A stretch of 64,000 nucleotides of DNA from Alectoria sarmentosa (Eukaryota > Ascomycota > Lecanoromycetes > Lecanorales > Parmeliaceae), in assembly GCA_009733775.1 (NCBI GenBank), contig WOGZ01000042.1:1-64000 (forward strand). The letters run 5' to 3'. The position numbers and the translations under genes were made by a program. Positions within the stretch are counted from its first letter, which is position 1. Each line of letters begins with the position of its first letter. Under the pieces are notes generated by a model, which worked only from the letters and a program-made list of their open reading frames with translations, was not told the DNA's origin and made no database searches. Below, piece by piece: positions 10,481 through 22,978 of the stretch.

Positions 10481-12975
10481 GACTATCGACAATGATGATA
10501 CAGGTGGCTTTTATGACATTTCTGTTTTATATAGTATGCTTTGACGCTTGAGAAGATTCTGTGCTTTGGCGGGTAACAGATTTCATCGGCCTATGATTCG
10601 ATGTTGCAACAATTCACATGTACGGCCGAGCGCGGTCTTGTATTTGGCGGTGCTTACGGTGGCCGCCGAAATGATGTTGACGTTGTATCAGGGCGATAAA
10701 CCCCAACGACTTAGAACGTGTCACAAGATTCCAGCTCTTCTTCACCGCTGTCTCCAGCGTTGGACACCAAAGGATGATTTGCAAGGAGATCACAGCTGAG
10801 ATGCGGTCTGGCACTCAGCGCTGCTTACAGTAGCCCACAAACGGGACTTGAGGTTGTTCCAAGGGGTGAATATCAACGACTTACAGCTTCCCACCAAATT
10901 CCAACTGTGCTTCACCGCTTTCTTCAGTGTTGCATACCAAAGGATTACTTGCAAGGAGTCCATCGTACACTGCTAGCTCATCTATCCCATGCTTACCCAA
11001 TGCTTCCCTCCGTGTTTAATGTGGATGTGGTGGAGAATACCTAAATTTGCGGGATGTAGATTGATGCGTATTTCAGCAAAGGTCGATGGGTCAGCTGGCG
11101 TCCACTCAAGATGGATTATCGTCATTGCTCTCGCCAACTCTACCCTTGCCTCGCACGTAGTTCTACAGCCCTTGTCTAAGCACTGGCCCAATCCTCTTCT
11201 CGGTACCAATGCCAGGCAATCCGCCACGTGTTCCCTGGGCCACCAACCTACCCAACCCAACACACAGATCCCAATACGCTTCTCGAGAAGGTACACGATA
11301 CACTGTTATCCGTAATCCTTCCGGCTTGTGGAAGCAAAGACATCACCATTCCTCACCGTTCGACATAGTAATCAGGGACGAGTTTATCGGGTAAGTATTC
11401 CAACAGACGTCAGTACCTATCTTCGATTGCGAATCCCGTGCAAGGAGTAGGAGTTTACCAAAGAACGGCAAGGTCGTGAATGGGGGCAAGCACAGGATAT
11501 CCAAGGTAAATGCTCCATATCAGCAAGCGTTCTGACAGGACCGATCCGGTGTAGATGGTACAATAATAATTCTGTCTGTGCTGCCCACGTCCTAACACCT
11601 CATTCCGAAGATATATTATGACGCTAAGATGACCAATGCCTTTGTAAGGAAACCTAAGACATCCCTCCTGCCACCGAGTCGAACTCGTGAGGTGTAGTCC
11701 TCGAGGGTAGTAGTACACGTAAGATTATAACATGACCTACTTAGGCTGGCTTTGAATAGTCCGTCAGCAGTCAGCGGTCAGCTTGGGGACTGCATCACCA
11801 GAATCCGGGGTGATCCGAGCACGTGGCATGAAATAATAGTGACAAGGAGAATTCCGTCAGCCCTGATTTCGTAATCATTGCTCGGGAATTAAGTAATGAT
11901 TACCAAATTAGGGTTACCGGTCGGCTGCCACCGGGCCGGCAGATCACGCAAAGAGAAACGAGCAAGGGAATATTTGCCAAGAAAGCTACTCCATCTGATA
12001 GGGCAGCTTACTAAACGCCTTACAGGAAATACCCTCTGTACGGTACCCCGGACGTCTTACATGCTGTATCTACTGTACGGCATTCAATTCATACGTATTC
12101 CCCCCCATCCCTACTCCCGGCATTGCTGCCTCAACATTGCCGAAAGTCTAAGATCATAGCTCGAGCGGTTTGCTTTCCAACCTAGAATCTCCATACATCC
12201 AAAATGGGCCCCAAGTGGCAAACCCTACCTCACTTGCATATCGGAGGGCGGTCTGCGATCGGGCGGAAAAACACTTTGCGATCCCATCGGCTGGCAGGGG
12301 GTCCACAACATTTCAGGGCTTACAGCCCTGTCATTCTGGAACCCGGGCGCCACAGCCGATGGGATAATTTGCATCCGGGGTGGATATTTCGACCTCCCAA
12401 GCAAATGGTTTCGCGATCAGTGAAGCGCCCAGTAGTTCGGATGTAGACATCTATCTGTATTACTACACACTCTATATGGAGTATTCCACTGGAGAGCTCC
12501 ATCTCGGCAATCAGCAGCGACAGAATGGATGAGGAAGAGCAGAGACAGATGGCTGCATAGATCACGTAATGCCTGGGGCTATCTCGCGGAAGCCTACTTT
12601 ATGCTCCGGGGGCTTTTCCGGTCCACGTATCGGGGGACTTGCCCTCCGGGCGCCCCACTTGGGCATTGAGCGGGCGTTCTCCGGGTCCCTTGTAGATGTT
12701 TTAGACGACAAGGGCCCCGCAGTGGCTAGCACGGCTGCATGATGTCCCATGAAGGTGCGCTGGGATAGAGAATGAAGTAACTAATTGATTAAGCTGTTAC
12801 TGAGCCGGAGAGGCTCTCTCTACCCGAGGAGTAATTGAAGGTCTTGTTGATTCCAACACAGGTGATATGGAGGTTGCAAAACTTATTGCTATGCGAGTAA
12901 CGCAGCGATTAGAGTGCGAACACATTTTGGCTGCAGAAATCACGGTAAACATCCTGGCAACTTCCATGCACCATC
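10481..12975. other. 2.5 kb gap between oxygenase and P5C reductase
   Basis: No complete gene is recognised. It contains a diverged repeat pair at 10701-10960. The rest (11000-12950) shows only short unrelated open frames. A small palindrome at ~11670 (CGAGTCGAACTCG) superficially resembles a tRNA T-arm but has no tRNA around it. Confidence 0.55.
10701..10960. repeat. Diverged direct repeat pair, ~170 bp period
   Basis: Bases ~10701-10792 and ~10871-10960 are related copies, roughly three-quarters identical by eye. They share CAACGACTTA, CTTCACCGCT, ACCAAAGGAT and TTGCAAGGAG in the same order and spacing. On the minus strand both copies stay open for about 30 codons and encode similar peptides around W-(C/Y)-(P/A)-TL and SWNLV. 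I do not recognise the peptide. Confidence 0.7.
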
Positions 12976-13946
12976 TCATGGCTGCCTGCCCAGTTCGAAC
13001 ACCCTCAGTATCGCCCGACTGACCGCTCTAGAAAATGTCTCTTGAACAGATCCCGCCTCAAGAACCTCGACCCCTCGAGCCGTGCATCCGTTCGGCGTCG
13101 TGACCATCTCTCTGATCTTGGACGGAGAATCCCCCTTCAACGCCATCTCCGCCGTCCCTTTCATAGCCTGAGCGATCATGCGCACAGCGTCTTCTCCATC
13201 CACGCCCTCTGCTATCGCGCCTCTAATCGCCCCCTCCAGCGCGAGGGCGAAGAACGCCGGCGTCGCGGCCGCCGCCACGCTCGCTGCATTCATGGCCGAA
13301 GAGGCGACCCGCGTTACCGTCCCCACGCTCTCAAACACCCACATCGCCGACGCTTCCATCTCCGGCGGGAGCGGAATATCCGTGGTGCTGAGTATGGTGG
13401 CGGACTGGCGGACGCTGCTTGCGGTGTTGGGCATGGCGTGCACAATGTGACACCGACCTGGATGACCGGCTGTAATCGTGCCGTTCGAGCTGCCGTAGAT
13501 GAGATGCTGCAGCGTGGGAGCCGACAAGCCAACGCAGATGCTCAGCAGAAGCTTGTCGGCCAGGCTTGCCGCCATGCCTGCGGCGCCAAGGATCGCTCCG
13601 GCCTGGCTAGGCTGGCACGCCAGCAGCACAATCTCTGCAATCTCGACTGCGGCGGCGGTGCGCTGGAGCCAGACTTCGACGGGCGCGGCCGTGTTCCCGG
13701 CCATTGAAGATATTCGCCTCCGAAGCGGCTCCACAGATTCGGGTCGGTTAACGCAGGCTATGAATCGTGTTGGGAGATGCTGCGACTGCTGCGAACTTCT
13801 TCTCGTTTGGTCTTCGTCCGCCAGGGACGACAGTAGCCCGTTGAGGATGGCGGTGCCCATGGTGCCTGACGCGTTGTTAGGGAGAGTCCGCTTTCGGTCG
13901 AGGCGCGCTTACCGCAACCTAGAATCGTCATTGTGAGCCCAGCCAT
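12976..13946 (-). CDS. Pyrroline-5-carboxylate reductase
   Basis: Two exons (13946-13913 and 13865-12976; 47-nt intron, GTAAGC/GTCAG) give 307 residues. The splice restores the N-terminal Rossmann motif ILGCGTMGTAIL, which binds NAD(P)H. HAMPNTASSVRQ and the C-terminal signature TTPNGCTARGVEVLEAG are typical of P5C reductase, which reduces pyrroline-5-carboxylate to proline; relatives reduce piperideine-2-carboxylate to pipecolate. It sits 337 bp from the MFS gene on the same strand and close to the NRPS. In the apicidin cluster a P5C-reductase-like enzyme makes an unusual imino-acid building block (established knowledge), so a precursor role here is a fair inference. It could instead be the housekeeping proline gene; a second copy elsewhere would settle this. 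Confidence 0.88.
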
Positions 13947-14283
13947 GGCCAAGCACGATCTGAAGCGATTGCTGGGGGAGGGGGGGCCGCTGCTTTTTAT
14001 GGTGAATGGTCCAAGTCGATTAAGATTGCTCTGAAGTAGATGTAACAGGAACGGATACAGCTTGTTGGGACATTGCCGGTCTCTAGATCCCTCTCATTCC
14101 GTGCCGGGTTACTCAGCGCATGTGGGGAATGCCCATTATTCTTACTGGTGTGATCGCGATGCATGTCCCGTCCTCGGATGTTCATTGTTACTAATGTGGA
14201 ATTTCTCCGCTATATCTATATTTTCTACAAGATTGGCGTTTATCCATATACCTTCACACACGCTACGAATTAGCCTCTGTATT
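13947..14283. other. Short spacer upstream of P5C reductase
   Basis: 337 bases between the reductase start codon and the MFS stop codon. It presumably holds the reductase promoter and the MFS 3' end; no further gene seen. Confidence 0.6.
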
Positions 14284-16086
14284 TCACCTCTTGATAACCT
14301 TCCACTTCATTCCTACCACACCGATGATAGAGAGTGCAGAGACAATTAGACAGGCTAGCCATGTGCGGGACAGCGCATCGTTGATCGCGTTGATGACCAC
14401 ATTTCGCTGGCTTTCTGGCACGAGCTTACGAAGGGCTGTGGCGCCAGTGTTCAAGACCACTTTCGGAGTGATTCCGGGAACGATTTTGACCAAGTCAGCG
14501 GCCAGTCGTTGATCGAACACATTCTGCGCGACGGACACCATGATGGTCGGCCCCGAAGCTTGGAAAAACGTCACAGCAGCAATAGCGGTGGGAATGTCCT
14601 CGGGGCCGAAGAAATTCTGAACGATGACTGCTGCCTGCTGCATGCCAAGACCGATGCCGATGCCGACCAATATCTGATATCCAATCCATTCACCAGCTCC
14701 TGAGCTGGGCTTCAAGGTGAAGAGCAAACCACACGCGATGGTCGTTATGACTGTCGAGGCTACTACCACAGGGCCGTAATGACCAGTCTTGATCACGATG
14801 AAACCCGCTAACAAGGAGCACGAGATTGCACCGATGATCTGAGGTATGCTGTAAATGCCCGATTTGGAAGCAGAGACACCTAGTACAGCTTGAAACCATA
14901 GCGGAAGCTGATCGTTCTTTAGTCACTTCGGTTGTCGTCAAGATAGATGGTGTGATAACTTACGAAGTAGGCAACAGCATAGTAGGCACCATCTATGGTC
15001 ATAACAAAGAACGACGCGAAGATGAGCGTTCTGTCTTTCGCCACTCGAGGAGGAAGAGTTGCTTCATCTCCCAACTTGATTTGAAGCGCCGAGAATGCAA
15101 TTATGAAGACACCGAACAGTGTAAAAAGCGCAATGATCCGAGGGTTGTTCCACGGATACACTCCACCACCGAGTTGAAGTCCAAAGAGAAGAGAGACCAT
15201 GGCGGCAATGAATAAGCACAGTCCCACAGGATCCAGTCTCTTGATGTGTTGTGCTACTGTCAAAGGATCGTTCCGCTGATGCCGAGGGGGACGGTATAGG
15301 AACACGAAGATGACAAAGACAAGTCCTCCGAGGGGGAGATTGATATAGAAGCACCTACGGTCGTTTATCAGTTCAAAGCCTCAAGAGGGATTCAAAGACA
15401 AACCATCTCCATGTCAGGTAACTGTCGGTGATGACGCCTCCCAGAAGCGGCCCCGCGACACCTGCAATGCCGCGAATGGAACCGATACCTGCCGAATATA
15501 TCGATCTTTCCCGCAATGGAACAGTCTTTGAAATGATGATCAGAACGCCGCTCATGATTCCACAGGCGCCGCTTCCTGACAGAGCGCGACCCACAATCAA
15601 TGCTGAGGAGTTAGGGCTGACGGCGCAAAGTAGCGAGCCAATTTCGAAGATGGCGATTGACACAAGGAAGACTGCTTTGGTAGAGAAGAGCTTGTAGAAT
15701 TTCCCGTAGTGGAGCTGAAAGCAGCACATCGTCAGTAAGTATGCAGAGCCGTACCACCCAACGTCGTTTAATGAATCGAATTCGTCGGTGATTTTCGGGA
15801 TGGCGGTGGCGATGATGGTCTCGTCAAGAGCGAAGAGGAAGACTGCGAAAGCCATGGCGATGCTCAAGATTGCCATCTGCTTACGGTCGACTTTGATCGT
15901 TACATCGTGGTTGACCTCAGCACCCTCCTCATCATTGTTCTTTATTACTTTCTCGCCAACCTGTTCACCTGCCTTCTCATACGTGGGATCATATGGAGAG
16001 CTCTCTGGTGCGAGACCACGTTCTTTGGTGGCACCGTCTCTTTTCTCATACTGGGAGTCATTGGGCTCTTCTTCTAATGAAGACAT
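14284..16086 (-). CDS. MFS drug:H+ antiporter-like exporter (14-TMS type)
   Basis: Exons 16086-15404, 15354-14964 and 14907-14284 give 565 residues. The first intron has an unusual GTTTGT donor. A charged ~65-residue cytosolic N-terminus precedes many hydrophobic segments. The first has LFALDETIIATAIPKI (motif D1-like); VGRALSGSGACGIMSG is the gating/export region near helix 5; and VPLRERS with GPLLGGVI is motif C-like and typical of antiporters. Length and layout match the fungal DHA2 family of toxin and secondary-metabolite pumps in the plasma membrane. It is divergent from the NRPS with ~1.1 kb between start codons, so it is the obvious candidate for product export or self-protection. The transported compound is not known. 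Confidence 0.9.
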
Positions 16087-17220
16087 GCAGGGCTATTGTG
16101 CCTCCTGGGAAAGTTGTATAGTTGTTATCGCCCTTTGATCAATACTTGCCTGGCACGTCGGGCACAAAGTCGGCACGGGAGTATTACAAAAGCTCACCGA
16201 GTGAATGAAGTGAGAAACAGACAATCTGCGACCGAAAGTACTTACTCGTAGCCAAGACTCGTAGCATTCCATGGTATAGCAGCATTGATTAAGCTCCGAT
16301 ATCGGCCATGTTACAGCCATGATTGAGCACCGACCGAGTGACCTTGACCGTTTGGTTGGTAAGCACTGAAATGTTCGGGACTCCCATTCCTTTTAATGCA
16401 TGTCAGCTTGCAAATCTCGTGGGGGATTGCCATGCCTACTGGAGTCTGCATCTTCACCGCCCAGGAGATTCAGCCAGCGAAAGACTAGTTTGCAATTCTC
16501 AGTAGTCCAGATCAGAAATCTAAAATGATCAATAATAAATTCCCATACATTAGTACCTATGTAATCATTATATTGTTTCCGTAATCAATCTTAAAGTAAT
16601 CAGCTTTACACACTAGTACACTAGTGCTGCGGAAGCTAAAGACTCTAATCGCAACTATTAGCCTGTTTATTCTGATTGTGAAAAAATCATAATCGTAGTC
16701 CTTTTTCTGGCTACTGAGGTTTGCATCGCGTCGCTACTTGTTGATTTGCTTGTCTCGATTCGCCCTGTGCTATCACGTCCTCTTCCTACCTTTTTCCATG
16801 CTGACACCGCTTCTTCAGCACGACGCCGCAAATTGAATTCTGGATTGTTGGAGGGGGAAAAGCTACAGCAGCAGCTCCACACCCTGCCTTACCTTCACAC
16901 TAAGGCTTTCACGCAGCACATTTGCGATTCCCATCATGTGTATGTCTTTTAGCCCTGGGAATCCGTCACGTCTCCATCTTTGCGCCCGCAATTTACAGGT
17001 GCTTCGGCATTATGGCTCAGTGCACTCACCGCCTCCTGGTCCACATAGACCTCCCCTGCCTATTATCCCACACCGTGACCGTTGCTCTGCCATGGTGTTG
17101 AAAAATCAGCTCAGATGATTGTGCGGCGTCTGTGAGCATGCCATTGATGATCTGTCGCCTCTCAGTCACAACTTCAAGCCTCGACATATTGATCCCGATA
17201 TTGACCGATTCAATTTCAAG
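16087..17220. promoter_or_regulatory. Divergent MFS/NRPS promoter region
   Basis: This 1.1 kb head-to-head spacer contains an AT-rich core around 16510-16620. No further gene is recognised. The NRPS 5' end is not certain: an extra short upstream exon could lie here. No Zn2Cys6-type CGG palindrome was identified with confidence. Confidence 0.5.
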
Positions 17221-20200
17221 ATGCCTTCGTTGGATGTTGCGCTTATTGATTCAGAAAGTCTGCAGTCTTTTTGCCTCAAACACGAAATTGCGAATACTTC
17301 GTTGTTCAAGCTTAGCTGGGCCTTGATCCTTCATCGTTTCTTTGAGTCAAGTATTTTCCTGGTTCGTGCAGAGAACGCGAATATTCGGAATGACGGGGTC
17401 TGCTATGAGAACTGCGACGCCTTGTCAACAACCAGTGTGGTGGAGTATAGGTCAGAATTGGCCAAAGAGACAGTCACCTACAAGGCACTCCAGCGGAATC
17501 ATCTGCAGCCGCGTGACGATGCGTTGAGATCAGAGAAGATATTGCGTGAAGGTCTTCGTGAGGCTTTCGATGGTTCCACTCAGAAAATCTGGACTGCCTT
17601 GGATTTTTGCTGCACGAGTCTGGCACCTGCCGCCCTTAATGAACGCTTATTGGTATCCGAAAAGGTATGGCCTAGCCTATGCCTCACTTTCAGTGCTATG
17701 ACCTGAGACGTACTAAATCTTCTTGCTCAGGCCCAAATCGTCGTGAAGATCGAATCCCTGCGGACGAAGCTAAGCGCCAGGTTGGTATATGATGGCAATA
17801 TGGTGACGACCTTCCAAGCAGAATGCGCCGCAAGAGCACTTGGCATGGCGGTGCAAAGCATGATCAGTGGCGCCGAGCATGTAGCGGACGTCAACATCTT
17901 AGGTGAATACGATATGAAACAGATCTTTGCTTGGAACGCGCCTCAATTACTCCCGGTAGAAGACTGTCTACATCACCTTGTGGAGCGCTCTGTGTCCAAG
18001 AATCCTGATGCAATGGCGATTCTATCATGGGATGGCACTCTCACTTACGAGGAGCTCGATCAACTCTCTTCTCGCTTGGCACACCATTTCATTGACAAGT
18101 ACCACATTGGGCTCAACAAGATCATCCCGCTATGTTTCGAGAAGTCAATGTGGGCAGTGGTGGCAATGCTCGCAATCTTGAAGTGTGGAGCTTCATACGC
18201 TTGTATGGATCCAACATACCCGCCCGATCGACGAATACATATTCTCGGCATGCTAGATGCGGACTTAATGGTGACCAGTCCCCTACACAGAGAACTCAGA
18301 GAGCATTGCACTGCCATCGTCATTGATGCCAATCTGCTGGCGAGCATTACTACAGCAGGAACAAGTCCAAATGTCAATGTTGAGCCAACGAGCGCTTGTA
18401 TCGTTGCCTTTACATCAGGTAGCACCGGCAACCCGAAAGGGTTCGTTCATGAGCACGTCTCGATATGTACAGGAATGACATCAAACGCATGCTCTCAAGG
18501 TCTCAAAACTAATTCCTCTCGCGTGTTTCAATGGGCAGCTTACACATTTGACGTAAGCATCACGGAAATTTATGCTCCTCTGATTTACGGTGGATGTGTG
18601 TGTATTCCTTCGGAAGAGGAACGATTGAACAACGTGGAGGAATGCATGCGGCGGATGGAAGTCAATTGGTCGTATTTTACACCATCCTTTGCGCGCTTCT
18701 TCCAGAGATACTCAGTCCCTACTCTCAAAACGCTCATCATGGGTGGCGAAGTGCTGACCTCAGATGATGTGAAAGGTTGGGTCAACAAAGTACGTGTACT
18801 GAATGCGTACGGCCCAGCTGAATCTGCCAATTGGTGGCTGGAACCTCAAACGGGTGATTCGGATATCATTTCCATTGGTCGACCAACTGTGAATATGCTT
18901 GCTTGGGTAGCGGATCCAGAAGACCATACTCGCTTGCTCCCGCTTGGCGCTATTGGTGAGCTCCTCCTTGAAGGACCTGGCCTCTTTCGGGGATACCTCC
19001 ACAATCCCGAACAAAATAAGAAGTCTTTGATTGAACCCCCACTGTGGCGAAGAGCTGCGGAGTCAGAGCTCCCGCGTAAGATGTACAAAACTGGAGACCT
19101 GGTTCGCTACTTGCCAGACGGAAAGATGATATACATGGGCAGGAAAGATACCATGGTCAAGTTACGGGGCCAAAGAATGGAGCTTGGAGAAGTTGAGATA
19201 CATCTACGACGTAACTTACCGGAGTTCATCCACTCAGCAGCAGACGTTATTAGACCCGCAGGTGATGCCAAAGACCCTGTGCTAGTGGCCTTTCTTTACA
19301 TCCCTGAAGATGCACAGGCTGTTACGCTTGCAGGATTGAGTGCGATGTTGCAAACACAACTTATTAAGTCATTACCCGTTTTCATGGTCCCAAGAATCTA
19401 CGTACCAGTACCGTCAATGCCGTACAACGCATCCCGAAAGCTGGACCGTGCAAAATTGCGGCAATACGCCTCATCCCTTACTCTAGGTCAGCTTCTCGAT
19501 ATCAATACACCTCTTGAGGTGGAGAGGAACGAGACACAAGGTTTTGGCCTGATGGAGACCATCATTGGGGAGCTGTGGGCTGATGCCCTCCAATCAAAAT
19601 CTAGCAGGATCGACGCAGGGGATAACTTTTTCGCCCTAGGAGGTACTTCAATGGCTGCTTTGAAAGTGACTGCTTCTGCCAGAGATCGAGGAGTTCAGTT
19701 TTCGTACCTAGATATGTTTCGGACTGCATCCCTAAGTGCCCTCGCAAGTATCGCAAACTTCGTTCCAAAATCATCCGAAGAGATCATTCTGCCTCTCTCC
19801 TTAGTCAAAGACAGTCGAGGAACAGGTGCAGTTGTTGCAGACGCTGTCAAACAGTGCGGTATTGCCGAAGAAAGCATTGAAGATTTGTACCCGCTAGCGC
19901 CTCAGCAAGAAGGCCTTTGGGCACTTTCGTTAGTCCAGAGTGGAGATTATGTGGCCCAATTCATCTTGACGCTGAAAGCAAATGTCGACGTTGAGAAATT
20001 CCGCGCCGCGTGGGAATCGGTGGTTAACGTCCTTCCAATCTTCCGAAGTCGTTTCACTCAGTCAGACTCGGGGTCTTATCAGGTCATCGTCAAAGGAAGT
20101 GTGAAGTGGCAGATTGCCTCATCGTTGGAAGAGTACCTCAGAGAAGATAGGCGAATTGCAATGGCTCTTGGGGACCCGCTTACACGACACGCGCTCGTCA

Positions 20201-22978
20201 CTGAAATGGAAGAGAAACCTCAAGTTAGGGATTCGGCTACCGGCGTGAAGGACGGACGTACCATAATAGTATGTAGCATACATCACGCACTTTTCGACGG
20301 CGAGTCAACTCCTCTATTCCTCAATGCAGTAGCCCAAGCATACAAAGGAACTCCACCGGATACTAGGAAAGTCGCACCATTCAACAGTTTCGTTGGGTAC
20401 TTACAAAAGCTGGATGATTCTGCATCTACGATTTATTGGAGGTCTCAATTCGACTCGATATCTCCCGTTGAGTTTCCATCTCTTCCGTCGCTGACTCATC
20501 GTCCCAACCCCAAATCTGCATACAAGGGTACAATTCAATTTGCGCGCAAGCTCGGCTCGCGCATCACCACACCAACAGTCCTACAAGCAGCCTGGGTTTT
20601 GACGTTGGCCCAAGCTACTCAATGCCAAAGTGCGACTTTTGGAATCACGCTTGCGGGGCGCAGCGCTCCTGTGGATCACATTGAAAGCTTAATCGGGCCC
20701 ACGTTTGTCACACTACCAACCCACGCTCATGTTGATGCAACGGAGAGCGTCATGAAATACTTAGAGAACGCTCAGCTTTCCAGTACTGCCATGATGCCAT
20801 TTGTGCATACGGGGATGCAGAAGATTATGAAGCTGAGCCCACAGTGCCGTGCGGCATGTCAGTTCCAAAACTTGCTCATCATCCAGACACCAGATGACAC
20901 GAATTATGAGGAGGTGTTTGACTTCTTTGACATGACTGGGGGCTTAGGAAGGTTTAACTCTCATTCGCTGATGTGGATCTGCTATCTCAATGAAGACGGT
21001 GTAGCGCTTGCCGCCAGTTTTGACGATTGTGTCATCAGCGAAGAGAGAGTGCAAATTCTAGCACATCAGTTCGAAAAGTTTGTTCATGTCCTCTGCTTAG
21101 AGGAGGATAATCGCTACCTTGCGTCCCTCGTCGAAGCACAATCCGGGCATCCAAAAATTGTCAGCAGTCATAGCCCTGAGCTCACCTTTACAACTGGACA
21201 AGAAGTATCTTCGAATGGTGTTAGCCCGCTACTGGCCACTACGAAGACTGGGGATAATCCAGCACATAGCTCTCATAATCCAGAACAGCGGTTGCCACAG
21301 GCGCTTATCGAGGAAACATTAATACAAGGTGTCTGCAACATCCTAGGACTCTCCGCCGAGCACATCGACCTGGGATCAAGTTTTATCGCGCATGGTGGCG
21401 ATTCGATCCACGCCTTACGTCTAATGGCATCTCTGAAGGTTGAAAAGATTGCCGTCGCAGTTCACGATATCATGCAGCCACAGAGTCTATCAAGTCTTGC
21501 ATTAAAAGCCAATCGAGTGAGTGTGAATTGGGCACAAAGAGTATCGCCCGTGACCCCGGATGACCAAAAGTCAAATACGACGAGTGTGCCAGACCAGATC
21601 ACCAATCATCTTTCGGAGCAGATGGGCCCTCTCATCACCAATGGATCTCGAAACGCAAGTGAAGTAATTTCGGCTATCAGACCTTGCACGCCTACTCAAA
21701 AGCAGATTTTGCACAGCCAGAAAACGAATTGGCGAAGTTACAAGTCTCACACCGTCTTCGAAGTGACTGCTGCTAACATGTCATCCTCTGCACTCGAAAT
21801 CGCATGGGTCAACGTTGTTAGTCGACATGAAATTATGCGGACAATCTTCCTGCCAACGACCCCGGGCTCTCGGGAGTCTCAAATCGTGCTGCGGAACCCA
21901 GAGCTTCGGATTCGGCACACCTCATGTGGTCCGGAGGGCCCATCCGAATCTCTGAGCAGGATTGGCACACTCCAATCGACACCATTGCAACCCTCCCATT
22001 GCTTCACTACGTGCACTGGAAACAATGGGGCTTTGTCTTTCAGAGCGGACATTGACCACGTTCTTTCGGATGGACCCTCCTACTTGCTCATCATGCATGA
22101 GTTGAACGAGCTTCTGCACTGCAAGGAAGTACAATCGCCTTCAAAGCTCGGTCCATTCCTCGATCACCGAGCCGCAGTGGATCGATCTGAAAGTCTTGTC
22201 TACTGGCAAGAATATTTACGAAATACAACACCTTGCCAACTATGGGGAACATTGCCTAGTATTCCAAGTATAGACTTTCACACCCTCTCATTTGACATGG
22301 ATCTTGCTGAGAGGAGCTCAAAATTCTGCCGTAAGCTGCAGATTACATCATCGACGTTGATCCGCTTGGTTTGGGCTCTCGTACTCGGCGATATATCTTG
22401 CTCAGCCAACGTAGCCTTCGGCTACTTAGTTTCCAGTCGTGACGCGGCTTTTGACGACATGGACCAAGTGATGGGTCCTTTGTTCCATGTTTTGCCCTGC
22501 AATTTCCATGTAAAAATGGACGCGACCACTCATGACGCCTTGACTGAAATGCAGAAGGACTCAGTGGACAGTCTTGAGCATCAGATGATGCCTCTTCCAG
22601 AAGTATGCGAGTCCATGGGCAAGGACATTGGCGGTAAAGATTACTTTTCAACCCTCATCAATCATCGCCGCTTTGCCGTTGGCGATGCACAGCAGGAAGC
22701 AGAAACATGCTTCAAAGATCTGGGAACGAGGGATCCTATGGATGTGAGTCATTACATGTTTTGCCTCTTCTGGTCCGTTCCGAGGAAGGCTGAACAGTGT
22801 CATTTAGTATCAACTCGTGCTTGCCGTCAACGAAACTGAGCAGGGCATCCAGTTCGAGTTGACGTACTGGACGCCACTCGTCACGCATCAAGCTGCGGAC
22901 GAAGTCGCAAAGGCTGTGTCGCAGAAAATGACGGCGATTATGACGCACGAGCAGAGCCCTTTGAGCGAGTTGTGTTGA
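17221..22978 (+). CDS. Non-ribosomal peptide synthetase, (partial C)-A-T-C-T-C
   Basis: Exons 17221-17664, 17731-22743 and 22808-22978 give 1,875 residues. The last two introns restore continuity (DPMD/YQLVLAVNE). Residues 1-~200 are the C-terminal part of a condensation domain. The A domain (~220-720) has FTSGSTGNPKG, FDVSITEIY, NAYGPAES, YKTGDLVRY, GRKDTMVKLRGQR and the A10 lysine in SRKLDR. T1 has LGGTSMAAL (Ser ~788). C1 has an intact IHHALFDG (~999). T2 has HGGDSIHAL (Ser ~1373). C2 has DHVLSDG (~1590), keeping the catalytic second His. A hand alignment to GrsA gives the approximate specificity residues D-V-T-Y-I-G-A-N-W-K, which I cannot assign to an amino acid. There is no thioesterase or reductase; release by the terminal C domain is inferred. 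The start is the first in-frame ATG after a stop at 17116; an upstream exon is possible. Confidence 0.9.

Noticed and set aside
11660..11700. tRNA T-arm-like sequence
   Set aside because: Only a short palindrome; no matching acceptor stem, D-arm or anticodon arm at the right distances.
17221..22978. Calling the NRPS an NPS6/SidD-type siderophore synthetase
   Set aside because: The T-C-T-C tail is similar, but there is no degenerate second A domain, no ornithine monooxygenase, acyltransferase or siderophore transporter nearby, and the specificity residues were read only by hand.
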